NCBI RefSeq assembly: GCF_014196805.1
Contig: NZ_JACIEI010000019.1
Coordinates: forward strand, 1 to 64,000
DNA length: 64,000 nt
DNA from: Sulfitobacter undariae
Lineage (GTDB): Bacteria; Pseudomonadota; Alphaproteobacteria; Rhodobacterales; Rhodobacteraceae
Direction: 5' to 3'
Shown here in pieces: positions 8,552 through 16,418 of the stretch. Positions within the stretch are counted from its first letter, which is position 1; the number at the start of each line of letters is the position of its first letter. Below the pieces are notes generated by a model. It worked only from the letters and a program-made list of their open reading frames with translations, searched no databases and was not told the DNA's origin. Both the position numbers and the translations under genes were made by a program.

Positions 8552-9024
8552 GTGATCGACATGGGATTTTTGAGTGTCATACGACGCTGGGCATTGCGTG
8601 ACAAAATGCCAATACGTGAGATTGCGCGCCGCACCGGGCTGTCTCGCAACACCATCAAAAAGTATCTTCGTGAGGATGCTGTAGAGCCACGGTTTAATAC
8701 GCCACGTAGGCCGAGCAAGCTGGATCCTTACGCGGATCGTTTGTCAGCATGGCTTTTGGCGCAGACGCGGAAGTCTCGCAAAGAGCGGCGCAATGTTAAG
8801 CTGATGTATGAGGACTTAGTTAAGCTGGGCTACGATGGGTCCTATGAGCGGGTCGCAGCCTTTGCGCGCGCGTGGCGTGCTGATCGGCATCGTGCAGAGC
8901 AAACAACGGGGCGCGGCACATTTGTACCGTTGGTGTTCCAACCCGGAGAAGCGTTCCAGTTTGATTGGAGCGAAGACTGGGCCACGATTGGTGGTGAACG
9001 CATCAAGCTGCAAGTTGCACACAG
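8552..9024 (+). pseudogene. istA: IS21-family transposase IstA, 3'-truncated
   Basis: About 157 native residues of the roughly 500 expected. A GTG start opens MIDMGFLSVIRRWALRDKMP, followed by the N-terminal helix-turn-helix (IREIARRTGLSRNTIKKYLRED) and the start of the DDE core (PGEAFQFDWSEDWA). Similarity stops after LQVAH at about 9022, where antisense IS66 tnpC sequence begins; the frame runs on to 9199 as a chimera. It cannot encode an active transposase. Confidence 0.8.
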
Positions 9025-9076
9025 CAATGGCCTTGAGCGCATCAATATCATCAGGAAGATCAAAGGCGGATGTCAT
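9024..9076 (-). pseudogene. tnpC: IS66 TnpC, first ~18 codons only
   Basis: The ATG (complement ending at 9076) opens MTSAFDLPDDIDALKAIA, the standard N-terminus of IS66 TnpC transposases, which are normally about 500 residues. It lies 54 bases downstream of tnpB in the right orientation. Coding is lost at about 9024, where istA sequence starts on the other strand. Confidence 0.7.
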
Positions 9077-9130
9077 GCCTGTGAACTATCAAAATCAGAG
9101 GTAACCCGCCCGTGCAAAACACGATCCGAG

Positions 9131-9484
9131 TCATTCTGCCGCAGCCGGCGGGCGGGTCTCCAAGGCGGTCACACGACGCCAGTCGAGGCCCGCAAATAGG
9201 GCCTCAAATTGCGCAGCGTCCAGCCGCAAAATACCGTCCTTGATTGCAGGCCATTTGAACGCATTCTGTTCAAGCCGCTTGTAGGCCATCACCAGACCCG
9301 TGCCATCCCACCAGATCATCTTGAGTCGATCGGCGCGTTTGGCGCGGAACACATAGACAGCACCATCAAAGGGCTTCTTCTTGAGGTGGCTCTGCACCAG
9401 CGAGGCCAAACCATCGTGCCCCTTGCGGAAGTCCACAGGCTTGGTCGCAACAAATATCTGCACGCCATGCGACGGATGGATCAC
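9131..9484 (-). CDS. tnpB: IS66 accessory protein TnpB
   Basis: A 117-residue IS66 Orf2-type protein with the family pattern [47 protein letters not shown] and [11 protein letters not shown]. Its biochemical role in IS66 transposition is not established. It overlaps tnpA by 4 bases. The element around it is truncated, so it is probably no longer mobile by itself. Confidence 0.9.
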   Translation of the reverse strand: MIHPSHGVQIFVATKPVDFRKGHDGLASLVQSHLKKKPFDGAVYVFRAKRADRLKMIWWDGTGLVMAYKRLEQNAFKWPAIKDGILRLDAAQFEALFAGLDWRRVTALETRPPAAAE

Positions 9485-9861
9485 AGCGCAGCCGCGATCT
9501 CGGCGATCCGCGCGGCTGGCGTGTCTGCTGTCAGTCGGATCGTCACGTTACCCTTCAACACATCAATCACACCCATCTCAGTCTCGGGCACGTCCGGCAA
9601 ATCGGCAGAGGTCTCTTCAATGGCTACAGGGACAAACGAAACACCATCCAGGTTCGGCAGGACCAACTTGCCCTCACGTGCCATGCGACGCCATTCCGAC
9701 AGATGATTGGGCCGCAACCCATAGCGCCGGGCAACCGCGTTCACCGTAGCACCCTCAACCAGCGTTTCCGCCACAATCCGCGCCTTCACATCCTGCGGCC
9801 AGCGAGGACATCTACGACCACCTTTGCCCGCATCCGTGAGAAACTCTATCGTACCATCCAT
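9481..9861 (-). CDS. tnpA: IS66 TnpA (helix-turn-helix protein)
   Basis: A 126-residue IS3/IS911-like OrfA homologue of IS66 elements. The core is a helix-turn-helix with [46 protein letters not shown]. The C-terminal part ([21 protein letters not shown]) is also family-typical. It is the first gene of the truncated element, about 80 bases inside its end. Confidence 0.88.
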   Translation of the reverse strand: MDGTIEFLTDAGKGGRRCPRWPQDVKARIVAETLVEGATVNAVARRYGLRPNHLSEWRRMAREGKLVLPNLDGVSFVPVAIEETSADLPDVPETEMGVIDVLKGNVTIRLTADTPAARIAEIAAAL

Positions 9862-9943
9862 GGAGAAACTCCTTCAAATCCACGAAGCAAGGACTCGCAG
9901 AATAATCGCGGCATCGGAAGGTGGGGGCTAATCAGCGGTTACA

Positions 9944-10269
9944 TTACGTCGCGGTATTTGCCGCGAACATAAACATCGCGGAGGCATTCATCGGCGATCC
10001 GCCAAATGAAAGATACAAGGCCGTTGTGAGAGGTTTGATTCATTGTGTCCGCCTATATTTTGCGCTGCAAATATTGCCCTATACAGCGCTTAGATGTGAC
10101 ACCCGCATAGAGCAACCGATGCTGCCCGGACGAGTGGTTTTACTCTTCATTCAAGCCTGTCGACTCGTGTTTCTGGAGTTATGTTTTGCTTAGAAAGGGT
10201 ATGATAAGTTCCGAAAGGATACCGGTCCGATTAGCTGCATTCGAAGCGTGATTTGAATGTCCATTATGT
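9944..10269. other. Gap between the IS scar and the methylase-like operon
   Basis: No supported gene. An open frame of about 90 codons exists at 9921-10193, but it starts inside the IS66 end, lacks a ribosome-binding site and resembles nothing, so I treat it as chance. Confidence 0.5.
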
Positions 10270-12000
10270 TCATGGATTAACCTCTGTCATTTTCAGTTCT
10301 GCATGTGGCCAGCTCTGGTTTTTTATCTGATCAATAGCTTGGCGAATCCCATGCAATTTTTCGAAAGCATGCTGGCGCTTCTGAAATTCCTCGCCAACCT
10401 GTGCCTGCTGTTCTTTTGAGGGAACCGGAATTTGAAGTGCTGCCAGGTCCTTGGCGGTAATCGACTGGATTGCTGCGCCACCGGCAAGGGAGCCAATGTA
10501 ATCCTGAACAAGACCGTTGGAGAGGTACTCAAACAGGACCTCTGGTGAGATGCTTCCCTTTGATCGAAGGATCACGAGCGATTGTCCAGCAGTCCAGAAG
10601 CTGTCCTCGTCTAAGCCAGGCACGTTTTTCGGGATCATACCGGTTTTGCCGATGGTGCCCTTTACGGAAAGGAGAACGTCTCCTGGGCGAACCTGTTGGT
10701 TCCGCGCCTTGCGGAGTGCGCCTCGTGCAACCCTTGTTTCTTTCGGTGGACAGTTGAGGAAACCTTCCTCGCCGATGTCTCCCGGAGATGCCTCATGAAT
10801 GATGAATTCGCCATCCTCAGACTTCGGTATCGCGGCTGGCCGTATTACCTCTACGACATCGCCAAGAGGTCTGGTCTCATAGTTAGCAAGAAAGACAGAA
10901 AGAGCCTCGCCCGACTGTGTTCTCAGATACCGCTCCGCCGAGAGCACATCACTTTGATCATGGATTTCGCTGACAGCCACATCTCTGGCCCAAAGGACAT
11001 CGTCTGAGATTTCACAATCTATTGCTTCCGCCCATGACGTCTTCCGATCAATGTTATATCGTCCACGGTTCGCCTTGGTCGCAAACCGCTTGTCCGCAAG
11101 ATCTACGAAACGAATACTCTCCTCATGATGTCCCTTTGGCTTTAGGATGACGATACCGGTCGCAATCTGGGTTGTGGTATAGATCATGCTTGGCGGCACA
11201 GCGAAGACTGCGACAAGGCGACCCGAGTCGATGATCTCACTACGCGCGACAGCCTCGAAACCTACCGTACGAAATAGAGCGCCGGCCGTGAAGCTGAAGA
11301 CCACGCGTGCGTTCGGCGCGTGGACCAACATATCCGCCATAGCGACGGGCTCAAAATGCAGACGCCCTCGCTCGGCGGCGTCTATGCGCTCAAGTGTTTT
11401 GCGAGGCAGTTCCTCACGATCCCGGATGTTTGCACCAAATGGGGGCATGCAGATCTCGGCCTCAAAACTCCCACCGTCGATCCGGGAAAAAGGCTGGCCC
11501 GCGATGACGTCGATTGAAACGCCGATCGCGGCAGCCGCGAGCTTCACCAAGTCGCAGAGGTCAATGTCGGCATCAACGAAGCGCACATGGAGGAAGCGCT
11601 TGGCAATTTTTCCCTCCAGCGCAATCTGAAGAGCAGGCATCGCGGAAGGTCCAAAAGAGCAGCGCACGGATGCCACCTGCCCAGCCATTTCGGCGATTTT
11701 CTTTGCCGGAATGTCTTCGATAAGACCAAATTCAAAACGGCGGCTACCGTCGATATTTCCAAGCCGAGGCAGGGATGCAATCCGCTCTGCTTCACTCAAT
11801 TCAAGGAACATCCGTGCTGCTGACTGAAGGTGAGGGTAGCTCGGATTTTCCCGGCACTCCTGCCAATGTCTTTCAAGACCGCTATAAATTCCGGGCGCTT
11901 CACCGCTAATTTCGGCGACTTCGCGAAGGAGGACACCAGCTAACCGCTGAGGGTCGATGCTTCCACGAAGAGCATCAAGTTCTCTCCAAATATGCTTCAT
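10270..12000 (-). CDS. N6-methylase-like / type I specificity-like protein with degenerate catalytic motifs
   Basis: A 576-residue protein. The N-terminal two-thirds resembles a class I adenine-specific DNA methylase. Where motif IV should read NPP(F/Y) it has MPPFG (about residues 185-188), and the SAM-binding motif I region reads CSFGPSAMPALQ instead of a DPACGSG-like loop. The C-terminal third resembles an HsdS target-recognition unit: GDVLLSVKGTIGKTGMI, then GGAAIQSITAKDLAALQIPVPSKEQQ and a coiled-coil end. This suggests DNA recognition without methylation. The start at 12000 is chosen because the frame upstream of it overlaps the DUF4258 gene. It lies 7 bases downstream of that gene and is surely co-transcribed. 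No restriction subunit is adjacent. Alternative: a diverged but active enzyme. Confidence 0.7.
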   Translation of the reverse strand: MKHIWRELDALRGSIDPQRLAGVLLREVAEISGEAPGIYSGLERHWQECRENPSYPHLQSAARMFLELSEAERIASLPRLGNIDGSRRFEFGLIEDIPAKKIAEMAGQVASVRCSFGPSAMPALQIALEGKIAKRFLHVRFVDADIDLCDLVKLAAAAIGVSIDVIAGQPFSRIDGGSFEAEICMPPFGANIRDREELPRKTLERIDAAERGRLHFEPVAMADMLVHAPNARVVFSFTAGALFRTVGFEAVARSEIIDSGRLVAVFAVPPSMIYTTTQIATGIVILKPKGHHEESIRFVDLADKRFATKANRGRYNIDRKTSWAEAIDCEISDDVLWARDVAVSEIHDQSDVLSAERYLRTQSGEALSVFLANYETRPLGDVVEVIRPAAIPKSEDGEFIIHEASPGDIGEEGFLNCPPKETRVARGALRKARNQQVRPGDVLLSVKGTIGKTGMIPKNVPGLDEDSFWTAGQSLVILRSKGSISPEVLFEYLSNGLVQDYIGSLAGGAAIQSITAKDLAALQIPVPSKEQQAQVGEEFQKRQHAFEKLHGIRQAIDQIKNQSWPHAELKMTEVNP

Positions 12001-12007
12001 TTCAATA

Positions 12008-12289
12008 TCAACCTCTGACTTTTTTTGCGGCGGCCGCAGAAAATGAATTCGCGCGGTAGGCTGTGATAACATGCACTCCGTCAAGAACGAAGGCAATGCC
12101 ACCTTTCTTCGCGACTTCTTCAAGGGATTTGATCTCTTGCTTGAGTGCGACCATTCTTTGGCGAGCGGCCTTCGCCGACAAGACCATCTTGTCTCCGGTA
12201 TGCTCTCCATGGTCCATAACGAGCCCGAGGTGCTTCTTGTTGATGCCGCGCTGGTTCATCCGAGCGTCAGCGTGTGCCGTGATCCGCAT
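12008..12289 (-). CDS. DUF4258-like small protein
   Basis: A 93-residue protein: MRITAHADARMNQRGIN, then HGEHTGDKMVL, a Lys/Glu-rich helix (KQEIKSLEEVAKKGG) and the strand FVLDGVHVITAY. The H-A-x-x-R-M-x-x-R-G-I start and the late V-x-T-A/V-Y strand fit the DUF4258 pattern, whose function is unknown. It is the first gene of a two-gene operon with the methylase-like protein and is preceded by a palindromic promoter region. A 50-residue protein with the same motif order lies at 16196-16348. Confidence 0.6.
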   Translation of the reverse strand: MRITAHADARMNQRGINKKHLGLVMDHGEHTGDKMVLSAKAARQRMVALKQEIKSLEEVAKKGGIAFVLDGVHVITAYRANSFSAAAAKKVRG

Positions 12290-12322
12290 AGCGTTCTCCT
12301 TGTGCCGATGGGAGACATATAA

Positions 12323-12356
12323 ATTGATATGACATAAATATCAATAGCTGATATTG
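12323..12356 (-). promoter_or_regulatory. Promoter with embedded palindrome upstream of the DUF4258-methylase operon
   Basis: ATTGATAT-N7-ATATCAAT (12323-12345) is a perfect 8-bp inverted repeat, with a smaller CAATA-N5-TATTG overlapping it (12342-12356). Read on the minus strand, TTGATA is followed after 17 bases by TATATG, a plausible -35/-10 pair, so the palindrome would lie between and over the promoter boxes. This is the classic position for an autoregulatory operator. Confidence 0.5.
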
Positions 12357-12490
12357 GAAATATAGGAATAAATAATTCCTGGCCTATAGGCAAAGACAGC
12401 GGCCCCCGGTCGCAATGAGAGACCTTGGACCGGTTTGCGCTTGCTGGCCTCCAATTTCATACAGAAAAACCGCACAAGGGCTCGACTCTG

Positions 12491-12715
12491 TTAAACCGAC
12501 TCGAAGCACAGCCTCCTGAACAAGCGGATTCTTGTGCCGTAGTTGAACTCCAGAAGGTATTTCTGGATAGCCGTGATGCTTGTATCGAGGAAATCCAAGC
12601 GGCCTTGATCGATATAGACCACGTCCTGCAGGAATTCATCGAAAAGGGTTTTATGCTCCACTGACGACTCGTGGGCGAACCCTACTGAACTGAGCCGGGT
12701 TTGCCGGAAACCCAT
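12491..12715 (-). CDS. Uncertain 74-residue ORF downstream of the RPA initiator gene
   Basis: An open frame begins MGFRQTRLSSVGFAHESS and continues FDEFLQDVVYIDQGRLDFLDTS. It has the same strand as the initiator gene and lies 46 bases past it. I recognise no family and no clear ribosome-binding site. The opposite strand is also open (12425-12664), so either may be chance. Nothing else is visible in 12357-12742. Confidence 0.2.
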   Translation of the reverse strand: MGFRQTRLSSVGFAHESSVEHKTLFDEFLQDVVYIDQGRLDFLDTSITAIQKYLLEFNYGTRIRLFRRLCFESV

Positions 12716-12742
12716 TGCTTCGCTTAGAATTTTTGTCAGAAA

Positions 12743-12759
12743 GTTCCTGATACCCCGAA
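12743..12759 (-). repeat. Inverted single iteron at the 3' end of the initiator gene
   Basis: GTTCCTGATACCCCGAA is the exact reverse complement of the 17-bp iteron TTCGGGGTATCAGGAAC that is repeated upstream of the initiator gene. It sits one base beyond that gene's stop codon. A seventh, opposite-facing site away from the origin could serve initiator binding, handcuffing or transcription control. Confidence 0.8.
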
Positions 12760-12760
12760 G

Positions 12761-13831
12761 TCACGGCACCCCCTTCTCAGCAAACCGCTTCTTGCAGAAC
12801 CCTACGAACGCCGCGTCAGCACTTTTCGGTACTTCACCAGCCCAGGCACGCCATTCCTGCTCAAGAACACGCACATCCCAACCGGGAGCCGCCGCCCGTG
12901 CCTTGTCATAGGTGTCGGACTTCAGAGGACCTATCTCGGGCCTATCTTTCCCTGTGACGGATACCACGGTTCCGCGGCTCTGAAACACCACCACATCGCG
13001 CTCCTCGTCGAACCTGACCAGGTAGTCAGGTAGGTGGTTGTGGGTCGCGATTTCCTTAAGGGTATGCCGGAAACGCTTCAGCTCGGTTCGGGCGCCAGTC
13101 CGCTTCAAAAGCTTGTTCAGTCCGATCTCGAATGATGTCTGCGATCCACACATCTTGCGCGCGATCTCATAGACCCGCCGCTCGATGGGTTTCCGCAACC
13201 GAAAGTAGTCGCGATGAAGCGTCAGGACGGACTTGCGGCGGATGCTGTTGAAGATCCACTCGCTGATCTCAATTTCAGCCCACATGATGCGGCCATCCTC
13301 AGCGTTGTTTTTCCTCTGGATGTGTGCTTTTTCAATGAGATGGAACCACCCAAGTCGCTCTTCATCGCCGAGAGGAAGTGCATCATCGGACCTCGCCGTG
13401 CTGATGTTAGTCTTGATCACCGTGCCCATGAGGCGGTCGATGGCCTCACAGAACGCTCCGTAGTCTTTGCCGCCGGTTCCGCGGTTCACAAAAATCAGAA
13501 GATCGCGCGGATTGAACCGTAGCCGACGTTCGACCTTTTCTCCACGATTCAACCGATGCATGATCTGCGAGACGACGTAGATGAGGATGTCCTTGTCGTA
13601 GATCGTAGCCTGTCCTTTTACGCTGGGAACGACTTCCAACCATTTTCCCTCATGCTCATAGCGACGGATCGCCGTATCAGGCTTCTTGCTCAGCGCGTAG
13701 AATGGGTGCTCCATACTCGGCATGAGATCCTTGAGCACGGCATCCGCAACATCACAGATGAAAAAGTCCGCTTGCGGATGACGATCAGGAAGCAGCTGAT
13801 CCAGCAGATTCGGGGTATCAGGAACGGGCAT
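12761..13831 (-). CDS. repA: RPA-type plasmid replication initiator
   Basis: A 356-residue initiator of the RPA family (Pfam PF10134 type) found on alphaproteobacterial plasmids. Recognisable blocks are FYALSKKPDTAIRRYEH, GQATIYDKDILIYVVSQI, RLMGTVIKTNI and RRKSVLTLHRDYFRLRKPIERRVYEIARK, the last a winged-helix segment. It should bind the iterons at 13809-14002 to open the origin. The first codons (MPVPDTPN) are themselves encoded by an iteron, so initiator binding would cover its own start region, which implies autoregulation. No second initiator domain or truncation is seen. Confidence 0.9.
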   Translation of the reverse strand: MPVPDTPNLLDQLLPDRHPQADFFICDVADAVLKDLMPSMEHPFYALSKKPDTAIRRYEHEGKWLEVVPSVKGQATIYDKDILIYVVSQIMHRLNRGEKVERRLRFNPRDLLIFVNRGTGGKDYGAFCEAIDRLMGTVIKTNISTARSDDALPLGDEERLGWFHLIEKAHIQRKNNAEDGRIMWAEIEISEWIFNSIRRKSVLTLHRDYFRLRKPIERRVYEIARKMCGSQTSFEIGLNKLLKRTGARTELKRFRHTLKEIATHNHLPDYLVRFDEERDVVVFQSRGTVVSVTGKDRPEIGPLKSDTYDKARAAAPGWDVRVLEQEWRAWAGEVPKSADAAFVGFCKKRFAEKGVP

Positions 13832-14002
13832 GCGGGGACATTCGGGGTATCAGGAACCGGCGTCAAGCTTTGAATTCGGGGTATCAGGAACCCATTGCAG
13901 GTTTTTGCACCATACCAGGTCCTTTCCAGCCGTTCTATCAAATGCGGACATCAGGAACCGGGATTCGGGGTATCAGGAACTCAAGTTCGGGGTATCAGGA
14001 AC
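13809..14002 (+). repeat. Iteron array (origin of replication of replicon 1)
   Basis: The 17-mer TTCGGGGTATCAGGAAC occurs exactly at 13809-13825, 13841-13857, 13875-13891, 13964-13980 and 13986-14002. A degenerate copy (TGCGGACATCAGGAAC) is near 13943-13957. All are in the same orientation. Spacings between starts are 32, 34, 89 and 22 bases, and the degenerate copy partly fills the largest gap. The first copy lies inside the initiator coding sequence. The AT-richer DNA at 14020-14110 is the likely unwinding region. Confidence 0.92.
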
Positions 14003-14127
14003 CAAGGGTAAGGTTTTTCCCATCTATCTCAATGCCTTACAGAACATTATTTATGGCATAACACTGAATCAAACACATATAAACACCACTCCCTTCAAAT
14101 AACTGCATCACCAACTCCATCACATGG

Positions 14128-14385
14128 CTACTTGCCCTCAAGACGGTCCATGAGAATGCCAAGCATATCAGCGTACGTGCGCCGATCGTCTTTGCAGATC
14201 CGCTTAAAGCGGTCCAAAACTTCAAGCGGCGCTTTAATACTGATCTGACCATCCATGATCGGTCCACGGCTCGGCCATCGCGTTGTCGGAGCCCCTGCCC
14301 TATCAACAACAGATTCAGGTTCAACCTTTGCTGCAGGTCGCGCTTCGAATTGCTTCAAACGGTCAAAATCAAGCGGTTTGGGCAT
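14128..14385 (-). CDS. Small ribbon-helix-helix-like partition partner
   Basis: An 85-residue protein beginning MPKPLDFDRLKQFEAR. The C-terminal half (ISIKAPLEVLDRFKRICKDDRRTYADMLGILMDRLEG) has a strand followed by two helices, as in ribbon-helix-helix DNA-binding proteins. The start at 14385 is preceded by GGAGGT at good spacing and overlaps the parA stop, so the two are translationally coupled. By position it is the centromere-binding partner of ParA (ParG/ParB-like function). The family assignment is inferred from pattern only. Confidence 0.6.
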   Translation of the reverse strand: MPKPLDFDRLKQFEARPAAKVEPESVVDRAGAPTTRWPSRGPIMDGQISIKAPLEVLDRFKRICKDDRRTYADMLGILMDRLEGK

Positions 14386-15046
14386 GGCGGACCTCCTCAA
14401 GAATGTCGATGATTTCGGATGCAAACGCCTGGGCATTGAGAAGAGCCTTGTCGATCCCGTTGACATCAGATGGATCCAGCTGACGCAAGCCACCACCAGC
14501 GTTGTGCAAAGATGAAAATGCCGTCCGCCGGTGAAGCTCAGTGTCCATAACGCGGCCAACCTTCGTCATTTCTGCATGGATATGTTTCTCAAGTTTGCTT
14601 TTCACGGCTGCTGACGTTCTGGCGAAAACAATGGCTGCCGGGATTGCGCGTCGGCGGGCCTTGCCCTCCATCTCGATCTCGGCCAGTGTTTCGATCGCGG
14701 CATCCGCATCTTGCTGTTCTTCACCAGATGGAATGACGACCAAGTCAGACTCTGCGACCGCAAAGGATGTGAGGCGGCTCGCAGAGCCCTCCAAGTCAAT
14801 CAATACGAACGTCGCCTTGCTCCGTGCGTCAGAAATCTCATCCTGGATGAAGCGCTCACCCTGGCTGGTGACAACACGCAGAGAAGTAGGCAGCGCTGCC
14901 AGTGTCGACCAACGCGTCAGCCGCTTTGCTGGGTCAGCATCTATCATTATGACCTGAGTACCTTCGGCCAGCTCCGTACCCAGCACGATAGCCGATGTTG
15001 TCTTGCCAGCTCCGCCCTTGGATGTGGCGAATGAAATGACGGGCAT
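14369..15046 (-). CDS. parA: ParA-family plasmid partition ATPase
   Basis: A 225-residue deviant-Walker ATPase with KGGAGKTT at residues 10-17 (MPVISFATSKGGAGKTTS), the switch segment MIDADPAKRLTRW and FVLIDLEGSASR. The length fits short ParA/ParF-type proteins without an N-terminal DNA-binding domain. The start at 15046 is chosen because the Walker strand begins there and GGAGG lies just upstream. It is followed by the small DNA-binding partner and then the replicon, and preceded by a palindromic region that probably serves as operator and centromere. Confidence 0.9.
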   Translation of the reverse strand: MPVISFATSKGGAGKTTSAIVLGTELAEGTQVIMIDADPAKRLTRWSTLAALPTSLRVVTSQGERFIQDEISDARSKATFVLIDLEGSASRLTSFAVAESDLVVIPSGEEQQDADAAIETLAEIEMEGKARRRAIPAAIVFARTSAAVKSKLEKHIHAEMTKVGRVMDTELHRRTAFSSLHNAGGGLRQLDPSDVNGIDKALLNAQAFASEIIDILEEVRHAQTA

Positions 15047-15063
15047 GCATGCCTCCTTCGTTT

Positions 15064-15143
15064 TTCTACAGTATACATGTGTAGGCCCGGATTGGAATGT
15101 ATATCTTATAGTATGATACCGTAGGATACCTTTAGGTATCATA
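15064..15143. promoter_or_regulatory. Putative partition site/operator upstream of parA
   Basis: TATGATACC (15112-15120) and GGTATCATA (15135-15143) form a perfect 9-bp inverted repeat with a 14-base centre that contains another GATACC. A second partial palindrome, TACAGTATACATGTGTA, is at about 15067-15083. Clustered short repeats directly before a parA gene usually form the promoter/operator and the plasmid centromere. Confidence 0.6.
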
Positions 15144-15181
15144 GGCAGTGGTGTGCTGGGTTTGCTAAGCGGGCATCTCTC

Positions 15182-15569
15182 TTACGCCAATAACTCAGCC
15201 CGATAACTCGTCGGCATCAACGAGACATGAGATGCAAGCGGAGGCCTGATCTCGAACGCCTTTAGTTGCCGCGCGAAATTCCATACACGGACGAGATTCC
15301 ACTCAGCTGCACGCGCCTCCGCAACCATCAGTTCATTGTGCGAAATATGTCTGTCAACGGCCGTAAAGCGAACAGCAGAGCTTGCCGGTCTCTCAGACAC
15401 AAACGGATCGGGGATAGACCCGAAGTGGTATGCCGGGCTGATAGATGGCCTCTCGGTTGTTCCTGATGTCGACGCCTTGGTCGCGCTGGCGGCTGCACTT
15501 GATGTTCCGCGCGCCGATTTCGCAGCGCGGGGAGTGCGACATCTTCTGGAGCTTGAATCGGGCTAATGC
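15182..15569. other. Decayed DNA between parA and the IstB fragment
   Basis: No intact gene is supported. Frames on both strands (15182-15400 minus and 15336-15566 plus) are open but resemble nothing convincingly. The plus frame ends PDVDALVALAAALDVPRADFAARGVRHLLELESG, which has the helical spacing seen at the end of some XRE-type repressors and may be a fragment of one. Confidence 0.35.
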
Positions 15570-15795
15570 TTGGCTGCCCAGAACGTCGTGCTGATCGGCG
15601 GCTCGGGGACTGGCAAAACCCATGTCGCGACAGCCCTTGGTGTGCAGGCTGTCGAACATCACCGCCGCAAGGTTTGCTTCTTCTCGACCATCGAGCTCGT
15701 CAACACGCTCGAACAGGAGAAGGCCAAAGGCAAAGCCGGACAGCTTGCCGAAAGCCTCACAAAGCTCGATCTCGTGATCCTTGACGAGATGGGCT
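15570..15795 (+). pseudogene. istB: Internal fragment of an IS21-family IstB ATPase, fused to foreign sequence
   Basis: The frame reads QNVVLIGGSGTGKTHVATALG (Walker A), then FFSTIELVNTLEQEKAKGK and LDLVILDEMG (Walker B), as in IstB helper ATPases. The roughly 90 N-terminal residues are missing. At about 15795 the similarity stops, and the open frame continues to 16082 into an unrelated 95-residue tail (ELIGRAIERVANLRNHAQEP..., LAPNGFEVALLGGRAVLR). That tail may be the end of an abortive-infection-type protein. The whole is a scar rather than a gene. Confidence 0.65.
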
Positions 15796-16077
15796 GCCTC
15801 AGATGGGCAGCTGGTCAGGAGAACGGCGACGAACTTATTGGCCGGGCGATCGAGAGAGTCGCTAACCTGAGGAACCACGCTCAAGAGCCGGAGAAGACGC
15901 AGGCCGTTCTCGACCACCTGAACCTGCACCTTGCTCCGAACGGCTTCGAAGTGGCGCTGCTCGGGGGCAGGGCGGTCCTGCGCAAACGGGGCTCCGGGGC
16001 CGCTGTCGTTGGTGCTTCCGGCCTAAAGCTACCATTCCAAGTGATTCGCAGAATTACTACAAATCACTCTGAAAAAG

Positions 16078-16160
16078 TATGATATTATAATTTATATAGT
16101 AATATCATATACCTAATAAAAAGTCAAAATATGACTTGCATTAAAAGTCATAAAATGACA
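16078..16160. promoter_or_regulatory. AT-rich control region with three palindromes
   Basis: TATGATATTA (16078-16087) and TAATATCATA (16100-16109) form a perfect 10-bp inverted repeat. Two further sites share one plan: AAGTCA-N5-TGACTT at 16121-16137 and AAGTCA-N5-TGACAC at 16145-16161, 24 bases apart. Two similar sites on the same helical repeat period (about 2.3 turns) directly before the gene at 16196 look like operators for a dimeric regulator. Confidence 0.55.
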
Positions 16161-16195
16161 CTTTGATCCTGCAACCAAGAACAGGAACGTGACCA

Positions 16196-16348
16196 ATGAA
16201 AACGAAGCACATGGAAATGCGCATGACGCAGCGGAAGATCGGTGGTGACATCATCGCACTGGTCGAAAAGTATGGTGAATTCAACGCTCGCGGTGACCAG
16301 ATCATCCTCACCAGGAGGATGATCCGGAAATTGCTGCAAGACAGCTGA
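16196..16348 (+). CDS. 50-residue protein with DUF4258-like motif order
   Basis: The frame reads MKTKHMEMRMTQRKIG, then ALVEKYGEFNARGDQIILT and ends RKLLQDS. Its H-x-x-x-R-M-x-Q-R-x-I, L-V-x-x-y-G-E and G-D-x-x-x-L elements line up with the N-terminal half of the protein at 12008-12289. It therefore looks like a minimal member of the same family, lacking the C-terminal strand. It starts 35 bases after the paired palindromes and is the first gene of the run to 21.2 kb. It is short, so it could be a fragment. Confidence 0.5.
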   Translation: MKTKHMEMRMTQRKIGGDIIALVEKYGEFNARGDQIILTRRMIRKLLQDS

Positions 16349-16418
16349 TACAGATCCCGACATCCACGCTGCCCTTTACCAGCCCACAATCATCCACCCT
16401 GCCAGGAGGCAACCACCA

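Larger units (their letters stand above)
9024..9943 (-). mobile_element. IS66-family element, truncated within tnpC
   Basis: On the minus strand the order is a GTAACC end (complement of 9938-9943), tnpA, tnpB, then the first codons of tnpC, which stop at the junction with istA near 9024. IS66 ends typically begin GTAA. The rest of tnpC and the far end are missing. Either the IS21 element inserted into tnpC or the two elements were fused by deletion; both halves beyond the junction are gone. Confidence 0.7.

Noticed and set aside
9101-9110. GTAACCCGCC looked like the left end of an IS66 element, paired with GGTTAC at 9938-9943
   Set aside because: tnpC coding sequence (MTSAFDLPDDIDALKA on the minus strand) lies outside it at 9024-9076, so the element extends further and this GTAA is coincidental.
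9921-10193. 90-codon frame after the IS66 end
   Set aside because: It begins inside the IS end, has no ribosome-binding site, and resembles no family.
12425-12664. 79-codon plus-strand frame downstream of the RPA initiator
   Set aside because: No family, no ribosome-binding site, and an open frame on the other strand over the same bases; I cannot support it as a gene.
13809-14002. CRISPR array
   Set aside because: The repeat unit is only 17 bases, spacings are irregular and one copy lies in a coding sequence; this is an iteron array at a plasmid origin.
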